DNA from: Phialocephala subalpina
Taxonomy: Eukaryota; Ascomycota; Leotiomycetes; Helotiales; Mollisiaceae
Assembly: GCA_900073065.1 (NCBI GenBank)
Contig: FJOG01000031.1
Span: 595,314 to 659,313 of the forward strand
DNA: 64,000 nt
Direction of reading: 5' to 3'
Shown here: in pieces, positions 1 to 11,159 of the stretch
How the letters are laid out: each line of letters opens with the position of its first letter
Numbering within the stretch: position 1 is the stretch's first letter
Program-made: the position numbers and the translations under genes
The notes under the pieces: generated by a model
What the model was told of the DNA's origin: nothing
What the model saw: only the letters and a program-made list of their open reading frames with translations
The model's database searches: none

Positions 1-417
1 AATACCCTAGCGCTAGAGGGAGTGGACTGAGGAGGAGTTGGTGCACGTCTCTCAGGGGGACTCGCAGAACGCTCAGAGCCGGAACGATCAGAACCAGGAA
101 GAGAAGCATTCACACCAATGTCCTTCTCCTGTACTTGGTGAGGATGCTGCATTCAGACCCGCGATGCTGGAGGAGGACGATCGAGATATGTTGAACCACT
201 AGAGCCAACTTGAGACTGAGGGGTAACTGAAGAAGTTAGTACAGAACAAACATGACGATGAAAAAAATACCGAGCGAGTAAGCAGCACCATGGCGATAAG
301 CACAGTTGTTGCATCCACCAGCAGCAACTTTATCCAGAACGCGGCAATCCTCGAACACACGATTGCGACGATCACCACCAAAGCAATCACGCTGTCCCTT
401 CTGGCCTTTTTATCCAC
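1..417 (-). CDS. small membrane-anchored protein with Ser/Pro-rich tail; possible in-frame stop; runs off left edge
   Basis: I do not recognise a family. The reading starts at ATG 417 with a charged MDKKARR head, then one or two hydrophobic segments (about residues 10-27 and 29-45). A plausible 55-bp intron (donor GTATTT at 270, ACTAAC branch site, acceptor CAG at 216) leads into a Ser/Pro-rich exon (about SQVGSSGSTYLDRPPPASRV). TGA at 155-153 then interrupts, but the same frame stays open from ATG 152 to the window edge with more Ser/Pro-rich sequence (NASLPGSDRSGSERSASPPE), so the stop may be a mutation, an error or a true end. The first 27 codons lie partly in the 250-bp duplicated unit. 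The N-terminal anchor plus low-complexity tail is what can be seen; no function is assigned. Confidence 0.4.
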
Positions 418-836
418 GCCTGAAGCTTTATCATTACTTGACGCGCCTTAATCTTATGCCGGGTCGGTCCATCCACCTAACGTAAATGCCGCCCCTCTCA
501 AGACCCTCGACGACTTCCCGCAAACATATGAGTATATCCTCGATGTCATCCACCCCGCCCAACTCTCCGCCCGCAGCGATCATAGCGAACGCGGCAATCC
601 TCGAACACACGATTGCGACGATCACCACCAAAGCAATCACGCTGTCCCTTCTGGCCTTTTTATCCACGCCTGAAGCTTTATCATTACTTGACGCGCCTTA
701 ATCTTATGCCGGGTCGGTCCATCCACCTAACGTAAATGCCGCCCCTCTCAAGACCCTCGACGACTTCCCGCAAACATATGAGTATATCCTCGATGTCATC
801 CACCCCGCCCAACTCTCCGCCCGCAGCGATCATAGC
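337..836. repeat. exact 250-bp tandem duplication (337-586 and 587-836)
   Basis: Bases 337-586 recur without a visible mismatch at 587-836. Each copy carries the start of the minus-strand membrane protein (MDKKARRDSVIALVV...). In the right-hand copy that start is fused to sequence from the end of the left-hand copy, creating a 77-codon chimeric frame at 667-434. In fungi with RIP, duplications shorter than about 400 bp usually escape mutation, so survival of an exact pair is expected. A recent duplication or an assembly artefact are both possible. Confidence 0.95.
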
Positions 837-1890
837 TCACCTTCAACTCGCCGAACTCGGTGGTTTGGGCGTGGGTAGGGGCCATGCTTGGCTGGTGAGG
901 GGAACCCATTGCTGACTCCATTTCCTGGAGCTCTAAAGGACTCAAGTTTGTTGATGCCCGGGGATCTTTTGCTGCGCTTCAATACCCTCTTCTTTTCTCC
1001 TAGCGGAAATGGATGTTCGAGCTCCCGGTACACAAGGAAATTGCCCGAGGACAAACAGGATTGGGAGGTCCGCAAATCATCGGCAAAGATAATGTGCTAC
1101 ACTACTAGGAAAGTGATCCCACGCACGATAAGGAGTAGGTGGGTGTCGCCGGGGTAGCTCTGGATCTCAAGGAAGGACCAATTGTGCGTTTGCTATGCGT
1201 TAGCCATCAAGTCGGGCACGGAAAGAACCAGGAGATACGACAACTGGGTAAGGAAATGAAATGATGCAGACACAGATAGTGCACGGGAAGGACGAGGAGG
1301 CCAAAGATTGGTCGCCTTGTCGTGGAGCATCTCATGCAACTGCCCCTACCGGTCTTAAGAGAAGTCAGATTAAATTACAGTACACGGTAGGTGCAAATGA
1401 GCACTTGATTTCGATGTGCTGCTTTATATTCACAAAGTTATCCAAACTCTGACTCTCTGCACCATGCCCTTTCTAACGTTGTTGTAGTGGGTAGAGCTGT
1501 TGTATTAAGTGAGATGAAAGAAGCCAAAGTGGTTGGATTTCGAAGAAGTGAAGTATATGTATGAGGAACAAATCTGTTTTTGTATATTGAGAGCAAATTA
1601 CAGGCTTTATATACAGAATAATAATTAATGGTTTTGCATGTGAATTACATGTGGAATATGAAAGCAGCTTATAACTTTCGAAGCTATTACAATTGCGGCC
1701 CGTAACTGTAATCATTAATAATTAGTATATACTACTTTCGGTTGTCAAAGCCTTCGCAACATTCCAACAAAAGTCCACCGGAGAGAATTGAAGTTGCGAG
1801 GTGCATGGAAAGGTAACCCGAGGCTAAGAAGATCCATCGCTTGTTTCCTTCAGAAACGTCACCAGTTAATTTTAACCTGGGAAAACTCCT
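837..1890. other. intergenic stretch, no supported gene
   Basis: Only short frames without recognisable motifs are present, including one at 1075-830 (minus) and one at 888-1157 (plus) that overlap each other. The part from about 1560 to 1730 is AT-rich and lies downstream of the monooxygenase/cyclase gene. Confidence 0.5.
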
Positions 1891-4438
1891 CTATTTAGCT
1901 GCTAGATGAGCGCTTGTTACAGCATCTTTGTGCCTCCTTGTCGCAAGAATTTCTTCTCTCCATAACCACGCCGCCGCAGTGGCGGCAGCAGGTCCAAAGC
2001 AAGCAGTAATGGCTACATGCAGACCTAGAAGAACCATCCAGCTATGATCAACCATGCCGGAACGCTTCATATCGAAGAATAGATACCCAAGCCATAGGGA
2101 CGTGCTGGCGAACCCAAAGATCCGATCTATTTGGGAAAGTGAGCGAACCATTTTAAAAATCCCTTGGTTTGAAACTTGGATATTAAACATAGGTACGCGA
2201 GATCGGGGAGTGGTGCATAGCCATACAATAGCTGATAAAGCTGCGAGACCGGCTATAGTGAAACGAATTGTCCTTAGATCACGACTCGTGTTATATAAAC
2301 GATCGTGCGCCGTAGTATCTAGGAATGCGGTGCGAGAGAGAAGTATATGTGTAGTGACCACCCAAACGCTGGTCATCTTCCTGATCAGATTCCAGGAAGT
2401 GTTGGTTTCAAGGAATGGTGCGAGATAGGAGACAAGAAGTGGAGCGAAATAGCCCAGGACTACTGCCGGGAGCGCAGCCTTGGTCTGAGCTATATTGGTA
2501 AGTCTCATATCCGCTGCCGCAAATTTGGCAATTGGGCTGGTCAAATAATGCAGAAAGCAATAAACCGGGGCAGCAACGCCAAAACCATAAAACTGGGAGG
2601 CGAGGAGGAAAGGGATGGCCCTATTTTCGGTCAGATAAGCAGGTTTAATAAGGTCTCTCAATTAAATTAGCGGGGGGAGGGGAGAACGCACATTCGGGTT
2701 GGAGTAAGTGCATTAGCCCGTCTGCATGATTCGATCAGACAGATTGTGCAGACAACTCCACACTCTAACAAGAGACCAAAATTATGCCAGCCGTCGACAT
2801 TGTCAGCCCTTACCGTGAAGGCAGACAAGTACACAGATGCCATCTGCGAGGACTCCACGAAAGTGCTATTGAGCTTAGGCAACAGGAGTGGACCACTGTT
2901 GCTCTTATTCCCAACGCAGCAGAAATGGGCCAAAAGAGCTAGGCAAAGAAATGGAGATGACACCAGAGCCCTCGTGACAATGCTTTGACTCTTGCCAATG
3001 CCTTGCTCAGGATTGAAAGGCATTGTAGCAATAAGAGAACGGCTGGGAGGCGGTAGATAGCTGATTAATGTTGCTCCAATCATCGTGTCCGACATTAAGT
3101 TGGCTGCGAAATCCCCCGAATGCGGCACCACGTAATGCGCCATGACTTTATTCTTAAAGTCTTTGAGAGCGTGAAGGCGTGTAAGATCGTTCCCCGACTT
3201 TATTATCTGCGAGGTTCGTATTTTTCGGGATGCATGGTACTCCTTCAAGCAATTCACGATCGCTGGTAGACTTGGTTTGTCGGTCCCGGAGTCACCAAGG
3301 AGACTCTTTATGGAATTTGCTAGCGCCGCTGCACTTTCGATCGCAGAATTCCCTCCATTGCCAGCATTTGGAGTCATCTTGTGGACAGCGTCGCCCAAAC
3401 AAGCAAATCGGCCCCACGTCCATGACTTGAAATCGGCCTCCTCAAGTGCAAGCAGTACACCAGTCTTACGCTTGCTCCAGATATCGCCAAATCTAACTAG
3501 ACCCTTGGGCAAGATTGGAATGTTCGCATTCTGGGCAGCAAAAACCTCTGCGTCTTTCTCGGTGAATTTTGGCTTGTCTCGTGCATTGTAGATTTTATCC
3601 ATCTTAGCAAAGACAAAGAATGCGATGGCCCCTCCTTTAACGACTGCTAACATAGTAGATAGATCTTTGCTAAAAGTCATATGAATTTCGCCAGGACTAC
3701 CAAGGCTATCCACAGGATTTGCAAGGCCAAAGAGACACATATATTCAGATCTCAGAGCTAAAGAGGTCAGCAGTTGATCCAAGAAGTGAAATAGGAACGC
3801 ACCGTCTTTTTCTTCACTAGAGATAACGCCTGGCTCAAATTCGTCTGCGGCTCGCCACATTTCTTGACGAACAATACTAGACACTCCATCTGCTCCGACG
3901 ACAATGTCACCATCGTACACGGTTCCATCTTTACAATAGACAGATACCTTGTCAGCATGATGCTCTACTTTCTTGACATATTTGTTTAGAAGAATCTTGC
4001 TTCGATCCCGGATATGGTTAGAAAGTATTCGAAGCATTAGCTGGCGCTCCATGAAAGTTGGAGTGTAACCGAAACTGCCAAAGCTGTCAGTTTCTTTTCC
4101 CTAAAGATAGCAGATTTCTCGTACCGTTTGCCCACGAGCTCCATCATGTCTGGAGGCGACCCAACAATCTCGTCTCCGTTAGCATAGTGAGTCGTAGACA
4201 CACCCATAGGGTGTGTCTCTCTCAAGAGATCGTCGAAGCAGCCTAACTGATCGAGAATCCGCGCTCCATTAGGAAATGTTGCAATTGAAGCTCCGACTTG
4301 CGGATCTATTTCAGATCGCCCTTCGAGAATGCGGTAGTCCACCCCGGCATGCTGCAGTGCATTGGCAAGTGTGAGGCCACCAACGCCGCCGCCTACAATG
4401 AGGACCAGGAACTTCTGGTCTTTTCCGGAGTTTGTCAT
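1891..4438 (-). CDS. FAD-dependent monooxygenase fused to a C-terminal integral-membrane cyclase-like domain (four exons, 793 aa)
   Basis: Exons, read on the minus strand, are 4438-4125, 4074-3803, 3757-2692 and 2620-1891. Introns of 50, 45 and 71 bp have GTACGA or GTGCGT donors and CTGAC-type branch sites, and the sum is in frame (793 aa). The N-terminal half is a PaxM-type flavin monooxygenase: dinucleotide motif VGGGVGGL at residues 15-22, GADG at about 165, and GDAVHKMTPNAGNGGN at about 317. From about residue 440 the protein becomes a multi-spanning membrane region (FLHYLTSPIAKF, ADMRLTN, PAVVLGYF). This fused layout is known in fungal biosynthetic flavoproteins. I infer epoxidation of a prenylated substrate followed by, or coupled to, a membrane-bound cyclisation. 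The two middle introns keep frame if retained (45 bp) or nearly so, so they are easily missed. It is divergent from a second flavin monooxygenase 1.2 kb away. Appears intact. Confidence 0.82.
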
Positions 4439-5629
4439 GATCTTGTTGTAGATGAGTAGATTGAAAAGTCAGGTCCTGGGTGAAAATAGGATTTGCGTTG
4501 AGTGATTTGTGGAAAGAAAGTACTGTACTTTTCACTTTGGAGCTGGGCAGGGCTTAAAGGCTTATTCAGTCTTTAGATACTCGACCCAACCTTGTTCACA
4601 GATTTACCTAAAGAGCGGGAGACCCACCTTGTTGCCCGCTGAACTTAAAAATTAAGTTCGCCGGCAAAAAGTAGGGAATGCACCTGATGGAATAGTAGAC
4701 ATTTACTCTAGGGCCATTGTTTGAAAGGGAGAAGCGCCGAAGATCTTGTTTTTCGGTCTTACAATCTCCGCATTACCAAAAATATCGGAAACGTTAGCTT
4801 AAATCTAGAATTTACCGATAGGGCCGAGGATGATCGTTTTAGCTTGCGGGCTCGGGCTCGGGCTCGGGCTTCGGGTTGGCTTAGGGGATTAGGGAAAGGG
4901 GATATCTGATCATCTAATCTACACGAGTTTGTCCTCCGTTGTAACAGTTATCATTGGTGATATCAACCTGCTATGCATGCAAGCAAGCAACTGAGACATG
5001 CAAAGGCTAATGCAGGCAACTCTTCGAAGAGCTCGCGGATGAGTCTATCATGTGTGAAGGCCATATTCTAGCATGGGCTTGGCTATAGAGAAAACGCAAA
5101 AAGATATTATGTTTCCTGCAAGGATACGACTCGGTGCGGCGATTGAGCCCTCCGTAGTTCTCGCTATCACTTACTCGGAGCTGTATGCGTATAGAGACCG
5201 CCTGGCGGGCCTGGCAGCTTCCCTTAACAGCGCCGGTGCCGACACGACTTCTAGCCAACGACCTAGAAAGGCTAGAAACGCGGAAAGACTAGACTAGGAT
5301 GAACAACACCGAGTCCGCAGTCGGCATATTTGGCGACAGTAGGAATAATTCACCAAGGCGAATTCACCGAGGTGGAACCCCCCTCTTTCGGTGTTAAGAG
5401 GCACCTTCGCGGGTTATTGAAAGCATTTCCGAGAGGCTGGTTGAATGCAGGCGCTTGCATCTGATAATTCCTTCGCTACTATTTCCTAAAGGCCACGACT
5501 AGGGCGTTTGCTTTTCCCTTTTTTCATTTTGCCTTCTTGACTTGCTTTTTCCACAACAAACTACAACGCTGTTAGTTTCCAAATACTCGAGTGTCCTCAT
5601 TGCAAGACCAGCGCCCACAGCATCATACC
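4439..5629. promoter_or_regulatory. shared intergenic region between two divergent flavin monooxygenases
   Basis: This 1.19-kb stretch separates the two start codons and contains no supported gene. It holds a perfect palindrome at 4641-4659 (GAACTTAAAAATTAAGTTC), four GGGCTC-type hexamers in tandem at 4848-4871, and a short direct repeat of aattcacc at about 5346-5363. No clear TATA element was identified. Co-regulation from a shared region is inferred from the geometry only. Confidence 0.45.
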
Positions 5630-6901
5630 ATGGCACCACCGAAAGTCCTCATCTGTGGTGGCGGCATTGCCGGTCCTGCTCTCGCTTTCTGGCTCTCGAA
5701 GCTGGGTTACAATGTCACTGTCGTGGAGCGCTTCTCGTGCCTACGGGCCTCTGGACAGCAGATCGATCTGCGGGGGCCTGGGATCCAGGCTATGAAGCGT
5801 ATGGACCTCGAACAGGCGTTCCGCTCCAAATTAATCGACGAGACAGGTACACAGTTTGTGGACAGCTCTGGAAGACAGAGAGGCTTCTTCCCGGTGAATA
5901 AGACGGGCAAGGGACAGCAGGGCTTCACCACCGATTTCGAGATCATGAGAGGAGACCTATGTCGTATTTTGTACGACGCTACCAAGGACCACGTCAAGTA
6001 CATCTTTGACGTGACCATCTCGAGTTTTCAGCAACATGACAGCGTTGTTGACGTCGAATTCTCAAATGGTTCAAAGGATCGATTTGATCTTTTAGTCGGT
6101 GCCGATGGCCAAGGATCACGGACCCGGAGGATGATGCTGGAGCCTGGGGGCCCAGATCCTTTTCATTCTCTCCATATGTTTGTGGCATATTTCACTACTG
6201 ATCGACAGAACAGCAACGAACATATTGCCACGACCTATCTTGGGACCAATAAGCGCATCATTTTCACTCGAAGCCATGATGCCACCACAACCCAAACATA
6301 TCTGATCTATCCTGACGACTCGGATCAACTGAAAGGTGTCGTGAATAGCAAGCTTGAGGAGCAAAAGAAAGCCTGGGCTGAGCTCTACCGGGATGCAGGG
6401 TGGGAGGCGCAACGAATCGTCCAGGCAATGCAAGACGACTCGATAACAAACGACTTCTACACTCATGAAGTGGCACAAGTTAGGATGGTCTCATGGTCGC
6501 GTGGTTCTTGTCGGAGACGCTGCCTATTGCCCTTCACCGCTTACCGGTATGGGTACCACATCAGGACTTGTCGGGGCCTATGTCCTAGCAGGCGAAATTG
6601 CGAAACGCTTAAATGATTCCAAGGGCCTTCACAGTGGCAATACGGATGGTGCTAAGGATCCTCTTGTTTCCGCACTAGAAGCCTACGACAGTCAATTCAG
6701 ACCCTTCATGAGCCAGGTGCAAACGCTGGGTCCAGGCCTCTGGGTTCCGTCATCGTCTTGGGCCATTGCTGTATGCAACTTCCTCATTGGTATATTCGCC
6801 CTCCTGCGCATTGATTATTTGAGCAAATATGTCCTCCGCGAGGATGTAAATGGAACTTGCCGGACTATGCGGAGCTAGCACAACTGGAATTGTCAGAGTG
6901 A
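5630..6901 (+). pseudogene. FAD-dependent monooxygenase (TetX-like FAD_binding_3 family), two frameshifts
   Basis: Start ATG 5630 has an excellent context (ACCATGG). The N-terminus shows GGGIAGPALAFWL and an ERF acidic end of the Rossmann fold, then GADGQGSRTR at about residue 165 and, in another frame, GDAAYCPSPLTGMG, the FAD ribityl-binding motif. The frame breaks near 6487, where VAQVRM must join WSHGRVVLVGDAA, and again near 6850, where the normal C-terminus WNLPDYAEL lies one frame away and ends with TGA at 6899-6901. No intron signals explain either break. The intact family member would be about 420 aa, soluble, hydroxylating a small aromatic or polyketide substrate. Two independent shifts favour a decayed gene; indel errors in the assembly are the alternative. 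Confidence 0.75.
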
Positions 6902-8567
6902 TGTTTCTCTGGAGGGTGGTTGCGAGTGAGAGTGCATTTGGAGGATTATCTCGTCGGAATGTTGGAAACTTGGAAACAGTATCTGGAAATGGGCTATTAT
7001 AATTTCTCCCTCAATAATATTGATTCATTGGTAACGGCCAAAGTCTGTAAAAGAGAGAGTTCACACATTAGCGTCCACAAGAGGGTTCGCAGCCATTGAG
7101 AAGTGGGCTTCCTTTTCTTGGATATATTGAATGAAAGTACAACACCGAAGGTCTGAATAAGTAATTGACATGTACGCACACAAAGGTAAACCACTGTACT
7201 CGAATATATTGGAATACCTATATCTCCTGGAGCGCTTTGTACAAGAGAGCCGGATAACGATTATATTTGGTAGCCGCATTATAATAACTAGGCCAAAGCA
7301 GAACAGTCCAACCCCTAAGATAGTTCTATAGAAGGAAATATACAAAAACACGAGTATATATAAATATATATATAACGTTGAGACCAAAGCCGGATAATTT
7401 AACTTGTTTATTTCTAAGCTCGTCGAAAAATAGAATAGTTAGTAATAGTTTGGACCCGATTATTATATTAGTTATTCAAGAAGACTTATACTATTTAATC
7501 ATCAAATAATTTATATAATATAAATATTATTATATTCTATAAATATATTTAAAGTAATTTTCTTTACTTCAATTATATAATTAAATTAAAGGAATGATAA
7601 AGGTAATCCTTATTAATATAAGTAATTTCTAACACAAGACTATAAATAAGACTATTAATAAATTAAATTATTTAGTTAGATAAACGTCTTAGTATAAATC
7701 GTATATATTACCACGTCGTAATAACTTTCGAACTTTATTTTTATAATAACACTAATAAGATATATAATTGAACGATTTAAACTTTATATATTTTAAATTA
7801 TTATATTAAATTAAAGTTTAGAAGAGTTTACAAAAGATTATAAAAAATATTTTAAGTTATTTAATTTCTTTATTAGAAATAATTCTTATAGTTTAAATAT
7901 TATTATAATCGTAAAAATAATCCTTTTATAAATTTATCCTTTCAAATACGAATTTATTTTAAACCTCGTAATTATAATAAAAGTTTTAAATTTTATTCGA
8001 ATGGATGTTGAATCAACGTCAGGGGAAGGGTGGGAGGAGGCTTGCAGGCATCAAGTCGGCCAGCACGCTCGGGACATACTGGAAGGTCTTCCGGCTCGTG
8101 CACGAACGGGCGACTGGGGAGAAGATCGAGGGGACGCTGAACCGTCACATGCACCGGGTGAGTAGCACTTCTTGTCTGGCTGCTCAATCCAGTCCGAATT
8201 TGTCGTAGATGAAGGGCTAATGAACGTCCTCTTAAATAGAGCAGCACCTACCTTGCCCTTTATAGTTTTCTAATCCGTTGTAAATAAGAGGGCGGCTTCT
8301 ACCAAAACCCAACTCCATTGTCTCATTAGGACTGTTTGTTGAGCGAAAGTTTCGTGCATCAGGTAAGATCGACTTGTGCCCTCGGCTGACAGGGGTGAAA
8401 TGGCTGAACCCCTCTCTCTCGGCCCGTCGCGGACGACCACTAACCCCAAAGAAGAGATCATTTTCATTCCAGCGCCTTCAACATTTACACCAACTCAGCT
8501 AATCCATACTACTCATTTCACCTGCGAGCCTCGCTGTTTACGAGTCACGACAGCAACTGGCGGCGCA
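6902..8567. other. AT-rich, RIP-like island (core about 7380-7990) with flanks; no gene seen
   Basis: From about 7380 to 7990 the sequence is strongly A/T with very many TA steps and no usable reading frame, then changes abruptly to GC-balanced sequence near 8000. This fits a repeat destroyed by RIP. I could not identify the original element. The flanks (6902-7380 and 8000-8567) hold only short unsupported frames. Confidence 0.7.
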
Positions 8568-9187
8568 ATGCCCGCAGCAACCGCATCTGGTGCTGATTCG
8601 AAGCCAAATGGCACCGCCAAATCGCGGGATCATAATCAGGGAAATCAGGATAGGAAATACACGGTTGAGCAAAAAAGCGCAGTCCTAAGAGTCCGGAGGT
8701 GTTCGCCGACCGCGTTCTACGATATCCTGGGCCTCGAGGAAGTGAAGACAACTGTTACAGATACGGAGATAAAGAAGGCATACAGGAAATTGAGTCTGCT
8801 CACGCATCCGGATAAGAATGGTCATGAGCACGCAGATGAAGCTTTAAGATGGTGAGCAGGGATTTCGGCGTCCTGGGCGATGCGGAGAAGCGGGCGAAGT
8901 TTGACAAGTATGGAGGTGATCCTGATAGTCGATTTGGCGGAGGTGCGCCGCAGCAAAGCCCGTTTTCTGGATTTGGGGGACGAACGCCAAGTTCGAGGGC
9001 TGGTGGAGGTGGGTCAATGTGGGAGGAGGAGATTAGTCCCGAAGAGATGGGCGTAGGCCCTGGTATCAGAGTACACCAGTTTGGGTGGAGTGGTCTCGCG
9101 GGAAATGTTGCTCCGGCTAAGCGAATGCCCACCTCGGGGGAGATCCTTGCTCAGCATCACTCCATGATTAGAAGACAAGTGGCATAA
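8568..9187 (+). pseudogene. HLJ1-type DnaJ co-chaperone, truncated and frameshifted
   Basis: The ATG at 8568 begins the expected low-complexity head, then [20 protein letters not shown] and a J domain with the HPD signature ([16 protein letters not shown]). One base is missing at about 8844: after ADEA the frame must shift to read [20 protein letters not shown] and DKYGGDPDSRF. The Gly/Phe-rich region is shortened, joining ISPEEM directly to GPGIRVHQFG, and the membrane/DUF1977 C-terminus is absent. HLJ1 relatives are ER-membrane J proteins that stimulate Hsp70 in ER-associated degradation. A working copy presumably exists elsewhere. It abuts the tail-to-tail DUF3638 fragment at about 9190. 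Confidence 0.85.
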
Positions 9188-9189
9188 AG

Positions 9190-10993
9190 GAAGGGGCGCG
9201 CATTTCACTAGAAGATCTAATAGTTGTGGGATAGCAGAACCACGGTCAGTCGCACAGAAGGCTGCAGGTTCCTCGTTCCAAGCTCGCGGTACCGACATGT
9301 CGTTCGCGCCTTTGTAGCGATTCAGAATCTCCTGAGCTTGAATAACATACTCGGAAAGGCCCATATTCCTATGCAAGCGTTGCCACTCAGGGAGGATTCT
9401 TTCCAAGGCTAGCTCGACATTAATGACCGTTGCTCTGAATTCCTCTGCTGATGGTTCCGAGCTGGGCCACTGCTTTAAGAGAAAGGAGGCCAGACGTCTC
9501 CCTTCAGCCTCGCACAGGATCCGATGGCTCTCTCGCAACAGGTCTTGCTCTCCTCTACTCTTTCTAGCGTCCGGTTCAGTAACGGGGTAGTCGGCTGCGA
9601 TGAAGTTCAGAAGCGATTCCAGCGTTGGGGATGCGTGTAACTTGAACTCAGCAGAGCAAGGACTGAGTGGCGGCTGTAGGGATTTTAATTCATCTAGGCA
9701 ACCGAATGCGGCCAGCGACTGGATCGCGTCCATGTCAGGCTTCGTGCCAAATGACAAGAGGGCCAGTCGAAACATCAACCTGTACGAATCCTGAGGGTCA
9801 GTATGTCGGCAAAGATTCACGAGGCTGCCCCACTGTTCGCCGATGTTATTCTCCATTAAATCGCTAAGACAACTCGAAATGCTTTCCGAGTCTGAGTTAG
9901 TGTCGTGAAATCCACCGATCAAATTCCAGTCTTGAAGAATAGCTGCCAGCTTTTTTGTTATGTGGATACGAAACGGTTGCTTGCAAACAAGTCCCACGAT
10001 TTGATACACATTGGTGGCTTGGGGTAAACTGGCATATCGATCTCTGGGTTTGTAAATCACGTCCTTCCCGGTAATCAGTTCGCCCGAACCAGAAATGCCG
10101 CGCTCGTAAAGAAGACACCGCATCTCACCGCGCCTCCGGAGATGAGAAGGGGTCTTGACGTCAAAATCCATCGCTTCGTCTTCGTCCGCGTTAAAGGCTT
10201 GGAGCTGGTCGGATTTGGCCAGTATCTCTTGGACGAGACCCTCATAGCTATCGTGCTGAATGCTCATAGTTAGGTGCTGGTCCCAGGTAACGGTCTGCAG
10301 GCGTCTCTTGTCCTTGGGATAATACTCTCTACTGGGGCTTAGTCTGCTGATGACTCTCAGAATGGAGGCAAGACCGTCGCTCATCGGCGTCCAGGGCTAG
10401 CAATAGCCGGACCTGAGTGTGTGCAGAGCTTCCTCTGTGCCAGTGCGCCCGGTGAGAGGATCGGGCAGAATGAATGAGGTGAATGCATGGAACTGAGCTT
10501 TGGAGTAGAGTAATCTCGGCTCAGGCGGACATGATAATCGTCCCAGAACATCGTCGATTCCGAACCTGCCATATTCGGTGGTGCTGCTCGCCCGAACAGC
10601 AACATGCATACCATGGCGCTTGTAGGTCAGCTGTCCCAGCGGAGTAATTATGCTTCGTCGCTCAGTGTTGGCTACGTCGCGAAGCACGATTTTGCTCAGG
10701 AATCCATAAAGCGTCCCCGCATCCTGGTTGGGGTCGATCTCTGCGTGCAGCTCTCGGCACTCGAGAAGGTTGTTTTTATTGACAAAGAAAGAGAGCTCGA
10801 GGTGCCGCATCTCAACCGAAAGTCTGCCCATCGCGGGCTGGAAGACGGTCAGCCGTTGGGGATTCTCGAAGTGGCGGAAGATCCCAGCCACGCGCTTGAT
10901 AGTAGTTCCAGACTTAGGCAGAGCATCGTTGTTTCGAAGATAAGGTGAAGAATATAATAGTAAATCTCTGAATTCATTATGTGTTGGTATCAC
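9190..10993 (-). pseudogene. fragment of a DUF3638-family giant protein, one nonsense codon
   Basis: A single minus-strand frame runs from 10993 down past 9190, broken only by TAG at about 10399-10397 inside SGYC*PWTP, where the family is expected to have Gln (CAG to TAG). Recognisable family segments include DPLTGRTGTEEALHTLRSGY, SRLSPSREYYPKDKRRLQTV, and LALLSFGTKPDMDAIQSLAA. Full-length fungal DUF3638/DUF3645 proteins are around 3000 aa with an ATPase-like region; about 600 internal residues remain, with neither end. The frame stays open to 9014 but the part below 9190 overlaps the DnaJ relic and is not homologous. Function of the family is poorly known; this copy is dead. Confidence 0.8.
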
Positions 10994-11159
10994 CAGGGAT
11001 ACCTATTACATGTAATAGGCCAGAAGCACGTAAGAGTCTCAGTCTTAGTATGCTTGTAAATTGGTTGTATTGTTCGAAAAGTAGAGCGTAGAGTTGGAGA
11101 GTTATATCCTCCAACTCTGGCTCGTCCCGCGCTAGTACTAGTGCAGCCTAGTGCTACAC

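Noticed and set aside
2657..2691. A 35-bp intron in the monooxygenase/cyclase gene
   Set aside because: It keeps frame, but the 71-bp alternative (2691-2621) has a better branch site and acceptor and restores the expected join of ALTPTR to AIPFLLAS.
9014..9189. Continuation of the DUF3638 frame
   Set aside because: It overlaps the DnaJ relic on the other strand and shows no family similarity, so it is a chance extension.
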